Shown: piece after piece, positions 33,122-42,932 of the stretch | How positions within the stretch are numbered: the first letter of the stretch is position 1 | Layout of the letters: each line of letters opens with the position of its first letter | Notes under the pieces: generated by a model | Seen by the model: only the letters and a program-made list of their open reading frames with translations | The model's database searches: none | Told to the model about the DNA's origin: nothing | Translations under genes and position numbers: made by a program | Assembly (NCBI RefSeq): GCF_005503555.1 | Contig: NZ_SCNG01000005.1 | Coordinates: 310,001 to 374,000 of the forward strand | Direction: 5' to 3' | Origin: Rudaea sp. 3F27F6 | Lineage (GTDB): Bacteria > Pseudomonadota > Gammaproteobacteria > Xanthomonadales > Rhodanobacteraceae | Length of the DNA stretch: 64,000 nucleotides

Positions 33122-35292
33122 ACGCGGAGAATCCCGGCGCACGCAAGTTCTTCGCGACATGTCCGAAGGGCCTCGAATATCTGCTCGTCGACGAGTTGAA
33201 GGCGCTCGGCGCCGACGATGCGCGCGAAGCCTTGGCCGGCGTGCATTTCAGCGGCGGACTCGAACACGGTTATCGCGCCTGTTTGTGGTCGCGCCTGGCC
33301 AGCCGCGTATTGATGCCGATCACGGAGTTTGCCGTCGCCGACGGCGACGCGCTTTATCAGGGCGCGCTTACCGTCGATTGGAACGAGCATTTCGGCAGCG
33401 ACGCGACGTTTGCGGTCGATGCGGTCGGCAGCACGAATGGCCTGACCCACACTCAGTTCGCCGCGCTGCGCGTCAAGGATGCGATCGTCGATCAGTTCCG
33501 CGAGCGCGGCGGCGAGCGTCCGAGCGTCGATACCGAGCAGCCGTCGGTGCGAATCAATCTGGTGCTGCGCAAAGGTCAGGCGATCCTCAGCATCGATCTG
33601 GCCGGCACGCCGTTGCACCAGCGCGGCTATCGCCTCGGTAAAGGCGTGGCGCCGCTTAAGGAAAATCTCGCCGCGGGCATGCTGCTGCGTGCCGGATGGC
33701 CGGCGGTGTATGCCGGCGGCGGCGGTCTGGTCGATCCTATGTGCGGTTCGGGCACGCTCCTGGTCGAAGCCGCGCTGATGGCCGCGGACATCGCGCCCGG
33801 ACTGCGTCGCGACTATTTCGGTTTCTTCGGCTGGCGCGGCCACGATGCTGCACTGTGGAAAACGCTGCATGACGAAGCGCAGGTGCGTGCGCGCAGTGGC
33901 GCGCAGGCGCTGCGGCCGGCCTTCTTCGGCTTCGATCGCGACGCCAACGTGCTGCGCGAGGCCGTGCACAACGCGCAATACGCGCAGATGTCGGGATTCA
34001 TCCATCTCGGCAAGCAGATGCTCGAACATTTGCGTCGGCCGCAGGAATTGCCGATGCCGGGCTTGGTGATCTGCAATCCGCCCTACGGCGAGCGCATGGG
34101 GTCGGACGCGGGCCTTGTCGATCTGTACCGCCTGCTCGGCACGAAGCTGAAAGCCGAGTTTCCGGGCTGGCGCGCGGGCGTGATCACGTCCGACGAGAAT
34201 CTCGCGCGCGCGATCGGCCTGCGCGCGGACAAGAAGTACAAGCTCTACAACGGCGCGCTTGAATGCGTCTTTCTCAACTTCGACATCGCCGCCGCCGATG
34301 CACCGAAGCCCGAGCCGAAGCCGCTGTCGGCAGGCGCGCAGATGGCGAAGAACCGCATCGAGAAAAATTACCGGCATCTGCGCAAGACCGCCGCGCGCGA
34401 AGGCATCGAGTGCTGGCGCGTCTACGATGCCGACCTGCCCGAGTACGCGGCGGCGATCGATCTGTATCGCGAGCATCCGCGCAACGGCGGCGCACCGCAG
34501 GATTGGCTGCATATACAGGAATACGCCGCGCCGGCGAGCGTCGATGAGAATCTCGCGCGGACGCGCCTGCGCGAACTCGTGCGCGCCGCGGGTGAGGCGC
34601 TCGGCGTACCGCGCGACCGCGTCGCGCTGAAGCAGCGCCGCCGCGGCAAGGGCGGCGAGAAGTACGGCAACCTCGACCACCGCGGAGAATTTTTCGAAGT
34701 CGGCGAGGGCGGGCTGCGTTTTCTCGTCAATCTCTGGGACTACCTCGATACCGGATTGTTTCTCGACCACCGCCCGTTGCGCGCACGCGTGCGCGAACTT
34801 GCCCGCGGCAAGCGTTTCCTCAATCTGTTCTGCTACACCGGCAGCGTCAGCGTGTACGCGGCGGCGGGCGGCGCGATGGAGACGACCAGCGTCGATCTGT
34901 CGCAGACGTATTTGGAATGGGCGACGCGTAATTTCGCCCTCAATGGTTTCGCCAATCAGCAGCATAGGCTGGTGCGCGCCGATGCGCTTGGTTATCTGCA
35001 GAATCATTCGGCGATGTACGACTTGATCTTCGTCGACCCGCCGACGTTCTCGAACTCGAAGAGCGCGGACGATTTCGACGTGCAGCGCGACCATGCGCGC
35101 CTGCTCCAGCTTTGCGCCGAGCGTCTGCTGCCCGGCGGCACGGTCTTGTTTTCGAACAATTACCGCCGCTTCAAACTTGACGAGGCGGCGCTCGGCGCCT
35201 TTGCCATCCGCGACATCAGCGCGGGCACGATCCCGTTCGATTTCGAGCGCAATTCGCGCATCCACAAAGCCTGGGAATTGACGAAGAAATAA
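33118..35292 (+). CDS. rlmL: Bifunctional 23S rRNA methyltransferase RlmKL
   Basis: 724 residues from a TTG start that overlaps the preceding stop; the reading LNAENPGARKFFATCPKGLE matches the usual RlmL N-terminus and there is no ATG nearby. Order: THUMP region (about 45-160), RlmL methyltransferase with DPMCGSGTLLVEAA (about 204) and NPPYGER (about 320), then the RlmK half with NLFCYTGSVSVYAA (about 566) and FVDPPTFSNSK (about 640). It makes m2G2445 and m7G2069 in 23S rRNA. Length and fusion are standard for gammaproteobacteria. Confidence 0.95.
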   Translation: MNAENPGARKFFATCPKGLEYLLVDELKALGADDAREALAGVHFSGGLEHGYRACLWSRLASRVLMPITEFAVADGDALYQGALTVDWNEHFGSDATFAVDAVGSTNGLTHTQFAALRVKDAIVDQFRERGGERPSVDTEQPSVRINLVLRKGQAILSIDLAGTPLHQRGYRLGKGVAPLKENLAAGMLLRAGWPAVYAGGGGLVDPMCGSGTLLVEAALMAADIAPGLRRDYFGFFGWRGHDAALWKTLHDEAQVRARSGAQALRPAFFGFDRDANVLREAVHNAQYAQMSGFIHLGKQMLEHLRRPQELPMPGLVICNPPYGERMGSDAGLVDLYRLLGTKLKAEFPGWRAGVITSDENLARAIGLRADKKYKLYNGALECVFLNFDIAAADAPKPEPKPLSAGAQMAKNRIEKNYRHLRKTAAREGIECWRVYDADLPEYAAAIDLYREHPRNGGAPQDWLHIQEYAAPASVDENLARTRLRELVRAAGEALGVPRDRVALKQRRRGKGGEKYGNLDHRGEFFEVGEGGLRFLVNLWDYLDTGLFLDHRPLRARVRELARGKRFLNLFCYTGSVSVYAAAGGAMETTSVDLSQTYLEWATRNFALNGFANQQHRLVRADALGYLQNHSAMYDLIFVDPPTFSNSKSADDFDVQRDHARLLQLCAERLLPGGTVLFSNNYRRFKLDEAALGAFAIRDISAGTIPFDFERNSRIHKAWELTKK

Positions 35293-35437
35293 CGCTGTTC
35301 AGTTTGGTGTCGAGCGGGCCCGATCTAGGCTGAACGGTTCAGGGAAATGCGTCGATTTTTCAGAGTCGATTCAGCCGAAAAACCGCAGCATGCACCTGCG
35401 GCCAATCGGTCGCTCTTGTACTAATCGGAGCAGCATC

Positions 35438-35869
35438 ATGAACTTCAGCAAGCGTGGTTTTCGTGCGATGGCTTTCGGCCTGGTCGCCGTGGCCGGGCTC
35501 GCATTCGCGTCGGTGGCTTCGGCGCGCGATCACTTCAGCCTCGGCATCAGCGTGCCGGGCCTGTCGATCGGCGTTGGTTCGCATCACACCTACGTTGGCG
35601 TCGGTGGCGGTTACTACGGTGGCTACGGCGGTGGTTACTATTCACCGGCCTATTACGGGCAGACCTACTATGCGCCGGCGCCGGTGTACTACCCGGCATA
35701 TCCGAGTTACTACAGCGCGCCGGTCGTCTATCGCAGCGGCTATTACGGCGGTGGCTACAATCGCGGCTACTACCGTGGGTACAACCACGGTTATGAGCGC
35801 GGCTACTACCGCGGTCGCGACGCCGGGCGCGGCGGTTACTATGATCGCGGCGGCTACTACCACCGTTGA
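35438..35869 (+). CDS. Secreted Gly/Tyr-rich protein
   Basis: 143 residues. A signal peptide ends near SVASA (residue 29). The mature part starts DHFSLGISVPGLSIGVG and then becomes almost purely Gly, Tyr, Arg and Ser with GGYYGGY and RGYYRGY repeats and a PAPVYYPAYPSYY stretch. Such low-complexity exported proteins are common near the cell envelope, but their function is unknown. The codon pattern follows the genome. A strong terminator follows directly. Confidence 0.8.
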   Translation: MNFSKRGFRAMAFGLVAVAGLAFASVASARDHFSLGISVPGLSIGVGSHHTYVGVGGGYYGGYGGGYYSPAYYGQTYYAPAPVYYPAYPSYYSAPVVYRSGYYGGGYNRGYYRGYNHGYERGYYRGRDAGRGGYYDRGGYYHR

Positions 35870-35917
35870 CGGGTTACCCGGCGCCTGCCTTCCCCCAAGT
35901 TTGAGCGTCGGTCTGCG

Positions 35918-35949
35918 GCCCCGCTGCTTCGGCAGCGGGGCTTTTATTT
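35918..35949 (+). terminator. Intrinsic terminator with UUCG tetraloop
   Basis: GCCCCGCTGC (35918-35927) pairs perfectly with GCAGCGGGGC (35932-35941) around a TTCG loop, followed by TTTTATTT. This is a textbook rho-independent terminator for the Gly/Tyr-rich gene. Confidence 0.92.
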
Positions 35950-36075
35950 GCGCGAATATTCGGTGCATCCCGAGCGGTGCGGGATGAAAAGCCGGGGCAG
36001 GCCAACTTTCGGCAGGCTGGCCGTCTTCAATCCGTCACATTATGATGCCGACTATTCTTTCGATACGGATACCCA

Positions 36076-36711
36076 GTGACTCAACCGCAACCGACGCCGC
36101 CCACCACGGGTTCGCAAGCCTGGCTGTTTTTCCGCCAATGGCTGAAGAACCCCCTCAGCATCGCCGCGCTCGCGCCTTCGGGTACGCAGTTGGCCGGGCT
36201 GATGACGGCGGAGTTGCCGGACGGCACGAAGCGCGTGATCGAACTCGGCGCCGGTACCGGCGTATTCACGCGCGCACTGATCGATGAAGGCATCGCGCCG
36301 GAGCAGTTGCTGGTCGTCGAATTGAATTCCGAACTCTACGAGCATCTGCGCGGCCGCTTCCCGAATGCGCAAGTCGTTTGCGGCGACGCCTGCGAGCTGA
36401 CCAAGATCGCCGCGGAAAAGGGCTTCGCCCGCGCCGGCGAAGTCGATGCGGTCGTCAGCGGCCTTGGCCTGCTCAATATGTCGCGCGATCTGCAGCGTTC
36501 GATCATGCGCTCTGCGTTCGACGTGCTCAGGCCGGGCGGCTCCTTCATCCAGTTCACCTATTCGCCGAAGCCGCCGCTCGCGCGCGAGCTGCTCGACGAA
36601 CTCGGCCTCTCGGTTCGCCGCGGAGGCTTCGCCTGGCGCAATATTCCGCCGGCGTCGGTGTTCGTGTTTTCGCGCAATCGTTCGGAGCAGATGCACGCCG
36701 TCAGAAGCTGA
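36076..36711 (+). CDS. SAM-dependent methyltransferase, phospholipid N-methyltransferase-like
   Basis: 211 residues from a GTG start; the ATG at 36042 is out of frame. Motif I is VIELGAGTGVFTRAL, motif II is VVELNSEL, and VSGLGLLNMS fits the PmtA / rRNA-dimethylase-like group. WLKNPLSIAALAPSGTQLA near the start is typical of the phospholipid N-methyltransferase type, which adds methyl groups to phosphatidylethanolamine at the inner membrane. Another small-molecule substrate is possible. Confidence 0.8.
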   Translation: MTQPQPTPPTTGSQAWLFFRQWLKNPLSIAALAPSGTQLAGLMTAELPDGTKRVIELGAGTGVFTRALIDEGIAPEQLLVVELNSELYEHLRGRFPNAQVVCGDACELTKIAAEKGFARAGEVDAVVSGLGLLNMSRDLQRSIMRSAFDVLRPGGSFIQFTYSPKPPLARELLDELGLSVRRGGFAWRNIPPASVFVFSRNRSEQMHAVRS

Positions 36712-36781
36712 GGCGTCCGGTTCAGACTCCGTTTTCGCCGCGGCCCGCATAGTCCGCGGCATCGGCAAGCGGAGGGGCGGC

Positions 36782-38173
36782 ATGAACCGTATATGCGTGC
36801 TGGCTTTGGCGGTGCTTGGTGCAATGAGCATCGCGGCAACTGCGATTGCACAATCGCAATGGGTCATCGGTAGCGGTCGCAGTTATCAAGTACAGGGAAC
36901 GGGCGACGCCGCAGGCGAGCAAGGGGCGACCGTGACGCTGCGATCCGGCAATGGCGAGCCGGAAAAATTCGGCGCTTCGCTCGCGCGCCTCGATGCCTCG
37001 CCTTACCGAAACAAGACCATCGCGCTTTCTGCCGATCTCGACACGCGCGATGCGCAGCAGGGCGCCGGCATCTGGCTGCGTGCGGACGGCGCCGACGGAA
37101 AGCTGGCGTTTGCCAATTCACAGCGGGAGCCGGTGTTCGGAACCGTGTTGAATGTGCATCGCCAAGTGCAGATCGACGTTCCCGAGCAGGCGACGGTGCT
37201 GGTCTTCGGCACGTTGCTGAGCGGCAACGGCGAAGTCGTCGCGCATAAGCTGCGCCTTACTGCGATGAAACCCGAACCGACTGCCCAGGTGGCGCCGGAC
37301 CTCGTCCTCGATGCGGCCATCCGCACCGTGCGTGAACACGCTTTGCATGCCCGCGACGTCGACTGGCCACAAGCCGAGCCCGAAATCCGCGCAATGGCGA
37401 AGAACGCGAAGACCTCGAAAGACGTTTATCCGGCGATTCGCGCGCTGCTCGCGAAACTCGGCGATCATCACAGCATGCTGCTCGAACCGCAGGCATCGCG
37501 TCGGTTCGCCGAGGGTGGAGCGCCGAGTTCGATGCCGATTGTCGAATTGAAGCCGGACAATATCGGCTACATCGAGATGCCGGGTTACTCGGGTGTGGAG
37601 GCGAAGGCGCAGGCCGAATTCGTCGGCGGTATCGTCGATGCCATCGGCAAGATCGCCCCGCAGGCGCACTGCGGCTGGATCGTCGATCTGCGCAGAAACG
37701 TCGGCGGCAACATGTATCCGATGCTCGGATCGCTGCGACCCTTGCTCGGTCCAAAACCGCTAGGCAGTTTCCGCCACGCGAACGGCGAGTCGACTCCGTT
37801 CACCGCCGTGAACGGGCCAGCCGCATCGCCGCGCGTCGGGCCGGATCTGCAATCGGCGCCGATCGCCGTGCTGACCGGGCCGCAGACGGCCAGCTCCGGC
37901 GAAGTCGTGGCCGTTGCATTCCGCGGCCGGCCCAATACGCGCTCGTTCGGCGCGGCGACCGCCGGTCTGAGCACCGGCAATCGGACCTTTTCTCTGGGAG
38001 ACGGCAGCATGCTCGCGCTGACCACAGTCGTCGATATGGATCGCGACGGCCACGTCTACGGCGGCAAGATCGAACCGGATGAGACCGTCGCGCCAGCCAA
38101 GCAGGGCGGCGCGGACGAAACGCTGGCTGCCGCTGCGGCATGGCTTGTGCGTTCGCCGAGCTGCAAACGCTGA
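36782..38173 (+). CDS. Secreted S41-type (C-terminal processing protease-like) peptidase
   Basis: 463 residues with a GGAGGGG ribosome site and a signal peptide ending near AIAQ (residue 24). Residues about 25-170 form a beta-rich domain. The C-terminal half holds the S41 core: NIGYIEMPGY, GWIVDLRRNVGG, and TASSGEVVAVAF with the expected nucleophile Ser, then GAATAG. I see no PDZ domain or usual catalytic Lys spacing, so it belongs to the tricorn/IRBP-like side of the family. A periplasmic peptidase role is likely. Confidence 0.8.
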   Translation: MNRICVLALAVLGAMSIAATAIAQSQWVIGSGRSYQVQGTGDAAGEQGATVTLRSGNGEPEKFGASLARLDASPYRNKTIALSADLDTRDAQQGAGIWLRADGADGKLAFANSQREPVFGTVLNVHRQVQIDVPEQATVLVFGTLLSGNGEVVAHKLRLTAMKPEPTAQVAPDLVLDAAIRTVREHALHARDVDWPQAEPEIRAMAKNAKTSKDVYPAIRALLAKLGDHHSMLLEPQASRRFAEGGAPSSMPIVELKPDNIGYIEMPGYSGVEAKAQAEFVGGIVDAIGKIAPQAHCGWIVDLRRNVGGNMYPMLGSLRPLLGPKPLGSFRHANGESTPFTAVNGPAASPRVGPDLQSAPIAVLTGPQTASSGEVVAVAFRGRPNTRSFGAATAGLSTGNRTFSLGDGSMLALTTVVDMDRDGHVYGGKIEPDETVAPAKQGGADETLAAAAAWLVRSPSCKR

Positions 38174-38321
38174 AATCGGGGTGCTTTTCAGGCGCGCTGC
38201 GCGAAAGGCGCGGATTTACGTTATACCCGCTTGTTTGCTGTACGAGTCGCGACGGGGCGAATCGCGCCTCTCCGCCGATCCGATTTAGAATGGCCGCCTC
38301 TGCACCGAGACGAGGCCTGCC

Positions 38322-39992
38322 ATGAACGCTCCCACCCGCATCGACACCGCGCGCACGATCCGCGCGCCGCGCGGAAACATCCTTACGTGCAAAAGCTGGC
38401 TGACCGAAGCCGCATTCCGCATGATCCAGAACAATTTGGATCCGCAGGTGGCGGAAAATCCGCACGAACTCGTCGTCTACGGCGGCATCGGCCGCGCCGC
38501 GCGCAACTGGGAATGCTTCGACGCGATCCTGCGTTCGCTGCGCGAATTGAACGACGACGAAACCTTGCTGATCCAGTCGGGCAAGCCGGTCGGCGTGTTC
38601 CCGAGCCATGCCGACGCGCCGCGCGTATTGCTCGCGAACTCCAACCTCGTGCCGCACTGGGCGACCTGGGAGCATTTCAACGAACTCGATAAAAAGGGTC
38701 TGATGATGTACGGCCAGATGACGGCCGGCTCGTGGATCTACATCGGTTCGCAGGGCATCGTCCAGGGCACTTACGAAACCTTCGTCGAGCTCGGTCGTCA
38801 GCACTACGGCGGTTCGCTCAAAGGGCGTTGGATACTGACCGCGGGCCTCGGCGGCATGGGCGGCGCGCAGCCGCTCGCCGCGAGCCTGGCCGGCGCCTGT
38901 TCGCTCAACGTCGAATGCCAGCAGAGCCGCATCGATTTCCGCCTCAAGACGCGCTACGTCGACGAGCAGGCGCACGATATCGATGACGCACTCGCGCGCA
39001 TCGAAAAGTATACAAAGTCGGGCGAGGCGAAATCGATCGCGCTGCTCGGCAATGCGGCCGAAATCCTGCCCGAGCTGGTCAAGCGCGGCGTCAAGCCCGA
39101 CGCGGTCACCGATCAGACCAGCGCGCACGATCCGGTCAACGGCTATCTGCCGATCGGCTGGAGCGTCGAGCAGTGGATCGAGCGGCGCGCAACAGACCCG
39201 AACGGCGTGCGCGACGCGGCGAAGAAGTCGATGCGCGTACACGTCGAAGCGATGCTCGCGTTCCACGCGCAGGGCATCCCGACGGTCGACTACGGCAACA
39301 ACATCCGTCAGATGGCCAAGGACGAAGGCTGCGCGAACGCGTTCGATTTTCCCGGTTTCGTCCCGGCCTATGTGCGCCCGCTGTTCTGCCGCGGCGTCGG
39401 GCCGTTCCGCTGGGTCGCGCTGTCGGGCGATCCTGAGGACATCTACAAGACCGATGCGAAGGTGAAGGAGCTGATTCCCGACGATCCGCATCTGCACAAC
39501 TGGATCGACATGGCCCAGAAGCGCATCGACTTCCAGGGCCTGCCGGCACGCATCTGCTGGGTCGGCCTCGGCCAGCGCCACCGTCTCGGCCTCGCGTTCA
39601 ACGAGATGGTGCGTAAAGGCGAACTCAAGGCGCCGATCGTGATCGGCCGCGACCACCTCGATTCCGGTTCGGTCGCAAGCCCGAACCGCGAAACCGAAGC
39701 GATGAAGGACGGCTCCGACGCGGTCAGCGACTGGCCGATCCTCAATGCGCTGCTCAACACGGCGGGCGGAGCGACCTGGGTTTCGTTCCACCACGGCGGC
39801 GGCGTCGGTATGGGCTACAGCCAGCACAGCGGCGTAGTCATCGTTTGCGATGGCAGCGAAGCCGCGGACAAGCGCATCGCGCGCGTGCTCTGGAACGATC
39901 CGGGCACAGGCGTGATGCGGCATGCCGATGCGGGCTATGAGATCGCGCAGGCTTGCGCCAAGGAACAAGGCCTGAAGTTGCCCATGAGTTGA
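38322..39992 (+). CDS. hutU: Urocanate hydratase
   Basis: 556 residues, full length. Signature stretches include [50 protein letters not shown] and [19 protein letters not shown], with the conserved Cys in the last. It converts urocanate to imidazolone propionate with tightly bound NAD in histidine breakdown. No other hut gene is in the window, so it is separate from hutH, hutI and hutG here. Confidence 0.97.
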   Translation: MNAPTRIDTARTIRAPRGNILTCKSWLTEAAFRMIQNNLDPQVAENPHELVVYGGIGRAARNWECFDAILRSLRELNDDETLLIQSGKPVGVFPSHADAPRVLLANSNLVPHWATWEHFNELDKKGLMMYGQMTAGSWIYIGSQGIVQGTYETFVELGRQHYGGSLKGRWILTAGLGGMGGAQPLAASLAGACSLNVECQQSRIDFRLKTRYVDEQAHDIDDALARIEKYTKSGEAKSIALLGNAAEILPELVKRGVKPDAVTDQTSAHDPVNGYLPIGWSVEQWIERRATDPNGVRDAAKKSMRVHVEAMLAFHAQGIPTVDYGNNIRQMAKDEGCANAFDFPGFVPAYVRPLFCRGVGPFRWVALSGDPEDIYKTDAKVKELIPDDPHLHNWIDMAQKRIDFQGLPARICWVGLGQRHRLGLAFNEMVRKGELKAPIVIGRDHLDSGSVASPNRETEAMKDGSDAVSDWPILNALLNTAGGATWVSFHHGGGVGMGYSQHSGVVIVCDGSEAADKRIARVLWNDPGTGVMRHADAGYEIAQACAKEQGLKLPMS

Positions 39993-40142
39993 TTCGGGCG
40001 AATCGTGCCTGATCGACGGCGTGCTGGCTTTCACTCTGCTCGATCTGACCCGCAAGTTCCAACACCGGCATATGACTTCCGGTCGGTTCGCGCCGGCCGG
40101 CAGTTCGCTAGACTCGCGGCGCCCCGACTGGAGGATGCCGCA

Positions 40143-40628
40143 ATGCGTGTTTCGCTGTTGTTCGCTTTGGCGATGGTTTATGGCGCTGCCGGTGCCACGG
40201 AGTTGACGGTTCCTATCCATGCCATGGAACCCTTGCTGGGCAGTTGGCATTGCGACGGTGTGTTTCCTGCCAGCGGCAAGACCATCGCTTCGACCATGCG
40301 TTTCGATATCGATTTGGGCGGTGCGGCCGTGCTCAAGCATCACGACGATATCGCCCCGGCCAGCTATCGCGCGGTGGAAGGGTGGACATACGATGCGAAG
40401 GGCAAGCAATTCAATGCCGCCATCGTCGACAACTTCGGCGGTGCGCGTCGCTTCAGCTCCGGCGGTTGGGAGGGCGACACGTTGACGTGGGCATCCGCGC
40501 CGGAGGTGCAGCCGGCGCAGAAGTTTATTTACGTGCGTGCAGCGAATGGCGTACTGCGCGTGGATTGGCAGGTGATGCGCGACGACAAATACGTGGTCGG
40601 CGACACGCTCACCTGCAAACGCCAATGA
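40143..40628 (+). CDS. Exported hypothetical protein, DUF1579-like beta domain
   Basis: 161 residues with a short signal peptide (residues 1-18, GAAGAT). The rest reads as a lipocalin-like beta protein: MEPLLGSWHCDGVFP, then EGWTYDAKGKQFNA and GGWEGDTLTW. This resembles DUF1579-type domains. A Cys pair (WHCDG and LTCKR) could form a disulphide. No role can be inferred from neighbours. Confidence 0.7.
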   Translation: MRVSLLFALAMVYGAAGATELTVPIHAMEPLLGSWHCDGVFPASGKTIASTMRFDIDLGGAAVLKHHDDIAPASYRAVEGWTYDAKGKQFNAAIVDNFGGARRFSSGGWEGDTLTWASAPEVQPAQKFIYVRAANGVLRVDWQVMRDDKYVVGDTLTCKRQ

Positions 40629-40728
40629 TTCGGCACGTGCGGTGGGATGAGCTTTTGCGCATCCCACCGGCATTCGCGAGATGTCGGGCCTCGCTTCGAG
40701 TTTCGCCTCGCTCGACCGAAGCTGCGAT

Positions 40729-41172
40729 TCAGCCCGGAATTTCGGCCTCGACGAGTTCGCCGAGCAATACCAGCGATTCCTGCCAGCCGAGGTAGCACAT
40801 CTCGGGCGGGATCGCGTCGGGAATGCCTTCCTGCACTACGTTCAATTCGGTACCGCAGATCACCGCACGCAGGTCGATCGTGGTGACCATCGTGCCGGGC
40901 AGGTTGGGATCGTCGAAGCGGTCGTCATGACGGATACGTGCGTTCGGCACCAGCTCCAGATAGGTGCCGCCGAAATTGTGGCCGCCGCCGGAGGAAAAAT
41001 TGGTGAAGCTCATGCGATAGCGGCCGCCGACCTTCGCCTCGAGTTCGTGCACGGTGCAGGTGAAACCGTTCGGCGGAAGCCATTTGCTCAGCGCAGCGGC
41101 ATCGAGGAAAGCGCGGTAGATGCGTTCGGGCGGGGCGCGCAGGACGCGGTGCAGACGGATGGTGCTGGACAT
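40729..41172 (-). CDS. SRPBCC/AHSA1-like START-fold protein
   Basis: 147 residues. RLHRVLRAPPERIYRAFLD, ALSKWLPPNGFTC and the C-terminal MCYLGWQESLVLLGELVE are typical of the AHSA1/CalC group of small ligand-binding START-fold proteins. Such genes often lie beside YciI-like genes, as here (41367, divergent). The ligand is unknown. Confidence 0.88.
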   Translation of the reverse strand: MSSTIRLHRVLRAPPERIYRAFLDAAALSKWLPPNGFTCTVHELEAKVGGRYRMSFTNFSSGGGHNFGGTYLELVPNARIRHDDRFDDPNLPGTMVTTIDLRAVICGTELNVVQEGIPDAIPPEMCYLGWQESLVLLGELVEAEIPG

Positions 41173-41308
41173 GGTCGTTACTCGTTGGTCGAGGAGAAGC
41201 CCTCATTGTCCATGACGCTTGGGCGATACTGAAATCGACATCGCGGTGCGGAAAAAAACCGGGGCCCGGATGTCGATTCCGCCGCTGCCCGTTCGTCGTA
41301 GACAGGCA

Positions 41309-41338
41309 AACGGCCCGCAATGAAGAAAAAACGGGCCG
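41309..41338. other. Stem-loop before YciI gene
   Basis: ACGGCCCG (41309-41316) pairs exactly with CGGGCCGT (41331-41338) around an A-rich loop. It lies 28 nt before the YciI-like start and is probably in its leader. Confidence 0.4.
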
Positions 41339-41366
41339 TCCGTCAAACCTCAAAGGAGACCCAACC

Positions 41367-41753
41367 ATGCGATTTCTATCCCTGATCCGCGTCCAGGAAA
41401 ACACCGGCAAACAGCCCAGCCAGCGCCTGATGAGCGAAATGGGCAAGCTGATGGGAGAAATGACCCAAAGCGGCAAGCTGCTCGACACCGCCGGTCTGAT
41501 GCCGACGGCGCAGAGCAAGCGCGTGAGTCTGCGCGGCGGCAAGATGGCTATCGTCGACGGGCCTTTCACCGAGACGAAAGAAGTGATCGGCGGTTTTGCC
41601 ATGTTCAAGGTCGAGTCGCTCGACGAAGCGATCGTGCTGACCGAGCGCTTCGTCGAACTGCACGTCGAAGACGGTTGGGAGATCGATTGCGAAGTTCGCC
41701 AACTGGTCGAGCCGGATTTTGACTCGCTCACTTCTTGCGAAGATCGTCGCTGA
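41367..41753 (+). CDS. YciI family protein
   Basis: 128 residues behind AAAGGAG. MRFLSLIRVQE, then LLDTAGLMPTAQSKRV, GKMAIVDGPFTETKEVIGGF and a C-terminal acidic tail fit the YCII/DGPF domain. These small dimeric proteins are often linked to sigma factors of the ECF type or AHSA1 proteins. An AHSA1 gene is divergent here, but no sigma factor follows. Confidence 0.88.
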   Translation: MRFLSLIRVQENTGKQPSQRLMSEMGKLMGEMTQSGKLLDTAGLMPTAQSKRVSLRGGKMAIVDGPFTETKEVIGGFAMFKVESLDEAIVLTERFVELHVEDGWEIDCEVRQLVEPDFDSLTSCEDRR

Positions 41754-42034
41754 ACCGATTGAGCGCCGTGGCTGAGCGGCGCGATCGGCGCGGAAGAAGC
41801 CGTTCTTTTGCGCCGCGAATGGCGCCGCGAGGTCGGTTTTTCCGGCTGCTTTATTCGCCATCTAGGCAGTGTCACGGTCGGCCGTCCGCAGGAATAACAA
41901 GGAGCGCCGCGGCGATAGCGGCGTGTGCGCGAACGAGACGCGAGTCACGCTTGCAGATAGTCGGAAACTTGTTCAATCCTTCCAGTGTCGATTGCCCGAC
42001 CGCATATTGCGGATTAGGCGCGAGGGGGAAAGGA

Positions 42035-42832
42035 ATGAGCAAGCTCAAGCTGTTGCTGTTGGCGCTGGCGTTTACCACCGTCGCCGCCTGTTCGAGCCAA
42101 TCGGCCGATAAGTCTGTCATGGCCCCCGCGCTTGTCGGCGAAAGTTCGAAGCCGGGGACTTTTCTCGCCTACGAGCATACAGTTTCGATCAACGCGCCCG
42201 CGGAGACGCTGACGGCACGCATGGATGCGACGCGTGTGGCCTGCGTCGAGGCGCGCTTCGGCGCCTGCACCTTGTTGAGTTTCGACCAAAGCGGCGCGCG
42301 CTATGCCGGCGGCCGCGTGGTCGTGCGCATCGCGCCGGCCGGCGTGGAGCCGCTGGTCAAGCTCGCCAGCGAAGGCGGCGAGATCGGTTCGCGCGAGACC
42401 AAGGCGGAAGATCGCGCCGAGGCGATCGCGGACATTGAGCGGAAGAAGGACCTGCTGTCCCGGCAGCAGACGCGGCTGCTCGAATTTCAGGGGCGCAAGG
42501 ATTTGCCGGTCGCTGACGTGCTCGCGCTCACGCGCGAACTCGCTCAGATCGAAACGGATCTTGACGGACTGAACAAGGCGCGGGCGAACGAGCAGCGCCG
42601 AATCGAGACCAATTTGCTGACGATCGGTTTTCGGCCCGACAAGGAAGAACGCGCATCGCGCTGGAGCCGCGTCGGCACAGCGTTCCGCAATGCGTCCGAG
42701 CGACTCGCCGAAGGCGTTGTCGACACGGTCGAGCTCGTCGCCTATGCCTTGCCGATGCTGCTCGTCGTTTTCGTGCTGGCACTGATCCTGCGCTGGTCGT
42801 GGAGACGCTTTTCGAGAAACCGTTCGGCTTAG
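42035..42832 (+). CDS. DUF4349-like lipoprotein
   Basis: 265 residues. An Sec/Lpp signal with lipobox VAAC (Cys about residue 20) predicts a lipoprotein. The middle contains a long coiled-coil stretch (about 130-200; DIERKKDLLSRQQTRLLEF, LALTRELAQIETDLDGL). A transmembrane helix near 240-258 precedes a basic end. This layout matches DUF4349. With a lipid anchor and a C-terminal helix it would span the periplasmic face of the inner membrane. Function unknown. Confidence 0.82.
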   Translation: MSKLKLLLLALAFTTVAACSSQSADKSVMAPALVGESSKPGTFLAYEHTVSINAPAETLTARMDATRVACVEARFGACTLLSFDQSGARYAGGRVVVRIAPAGVEPLVKLASEGGEIGSRETKAEDRAEAIADIERKKDLLSRQQTRLLEFQGRKDLPVADVLALTRELAQIETDLDGLNKARANEQRRIETNLLTIGFRPDKEERASRWSRVGTAFRNASERLAEGVVDTVELVAYALPMLLVVFVLALILRWSWRRFSRNRSA

Positions 42833-42932
42833 CGCAAAGGCGCGGCGGCGTTTCGGCGATAATGGCGCCACGATCCGCTCGGCCGGATGCGAGCGTTCCC
42901 GTTTCGATCCGGCGCAAACACGGGGGAAGAAC

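Noticed and set aside
33067-35265. A 732-codon open frame antisense to rlmKL
   Set aside because: It is antisense shadow coding; the plus strand encodes a complete RlmKL.
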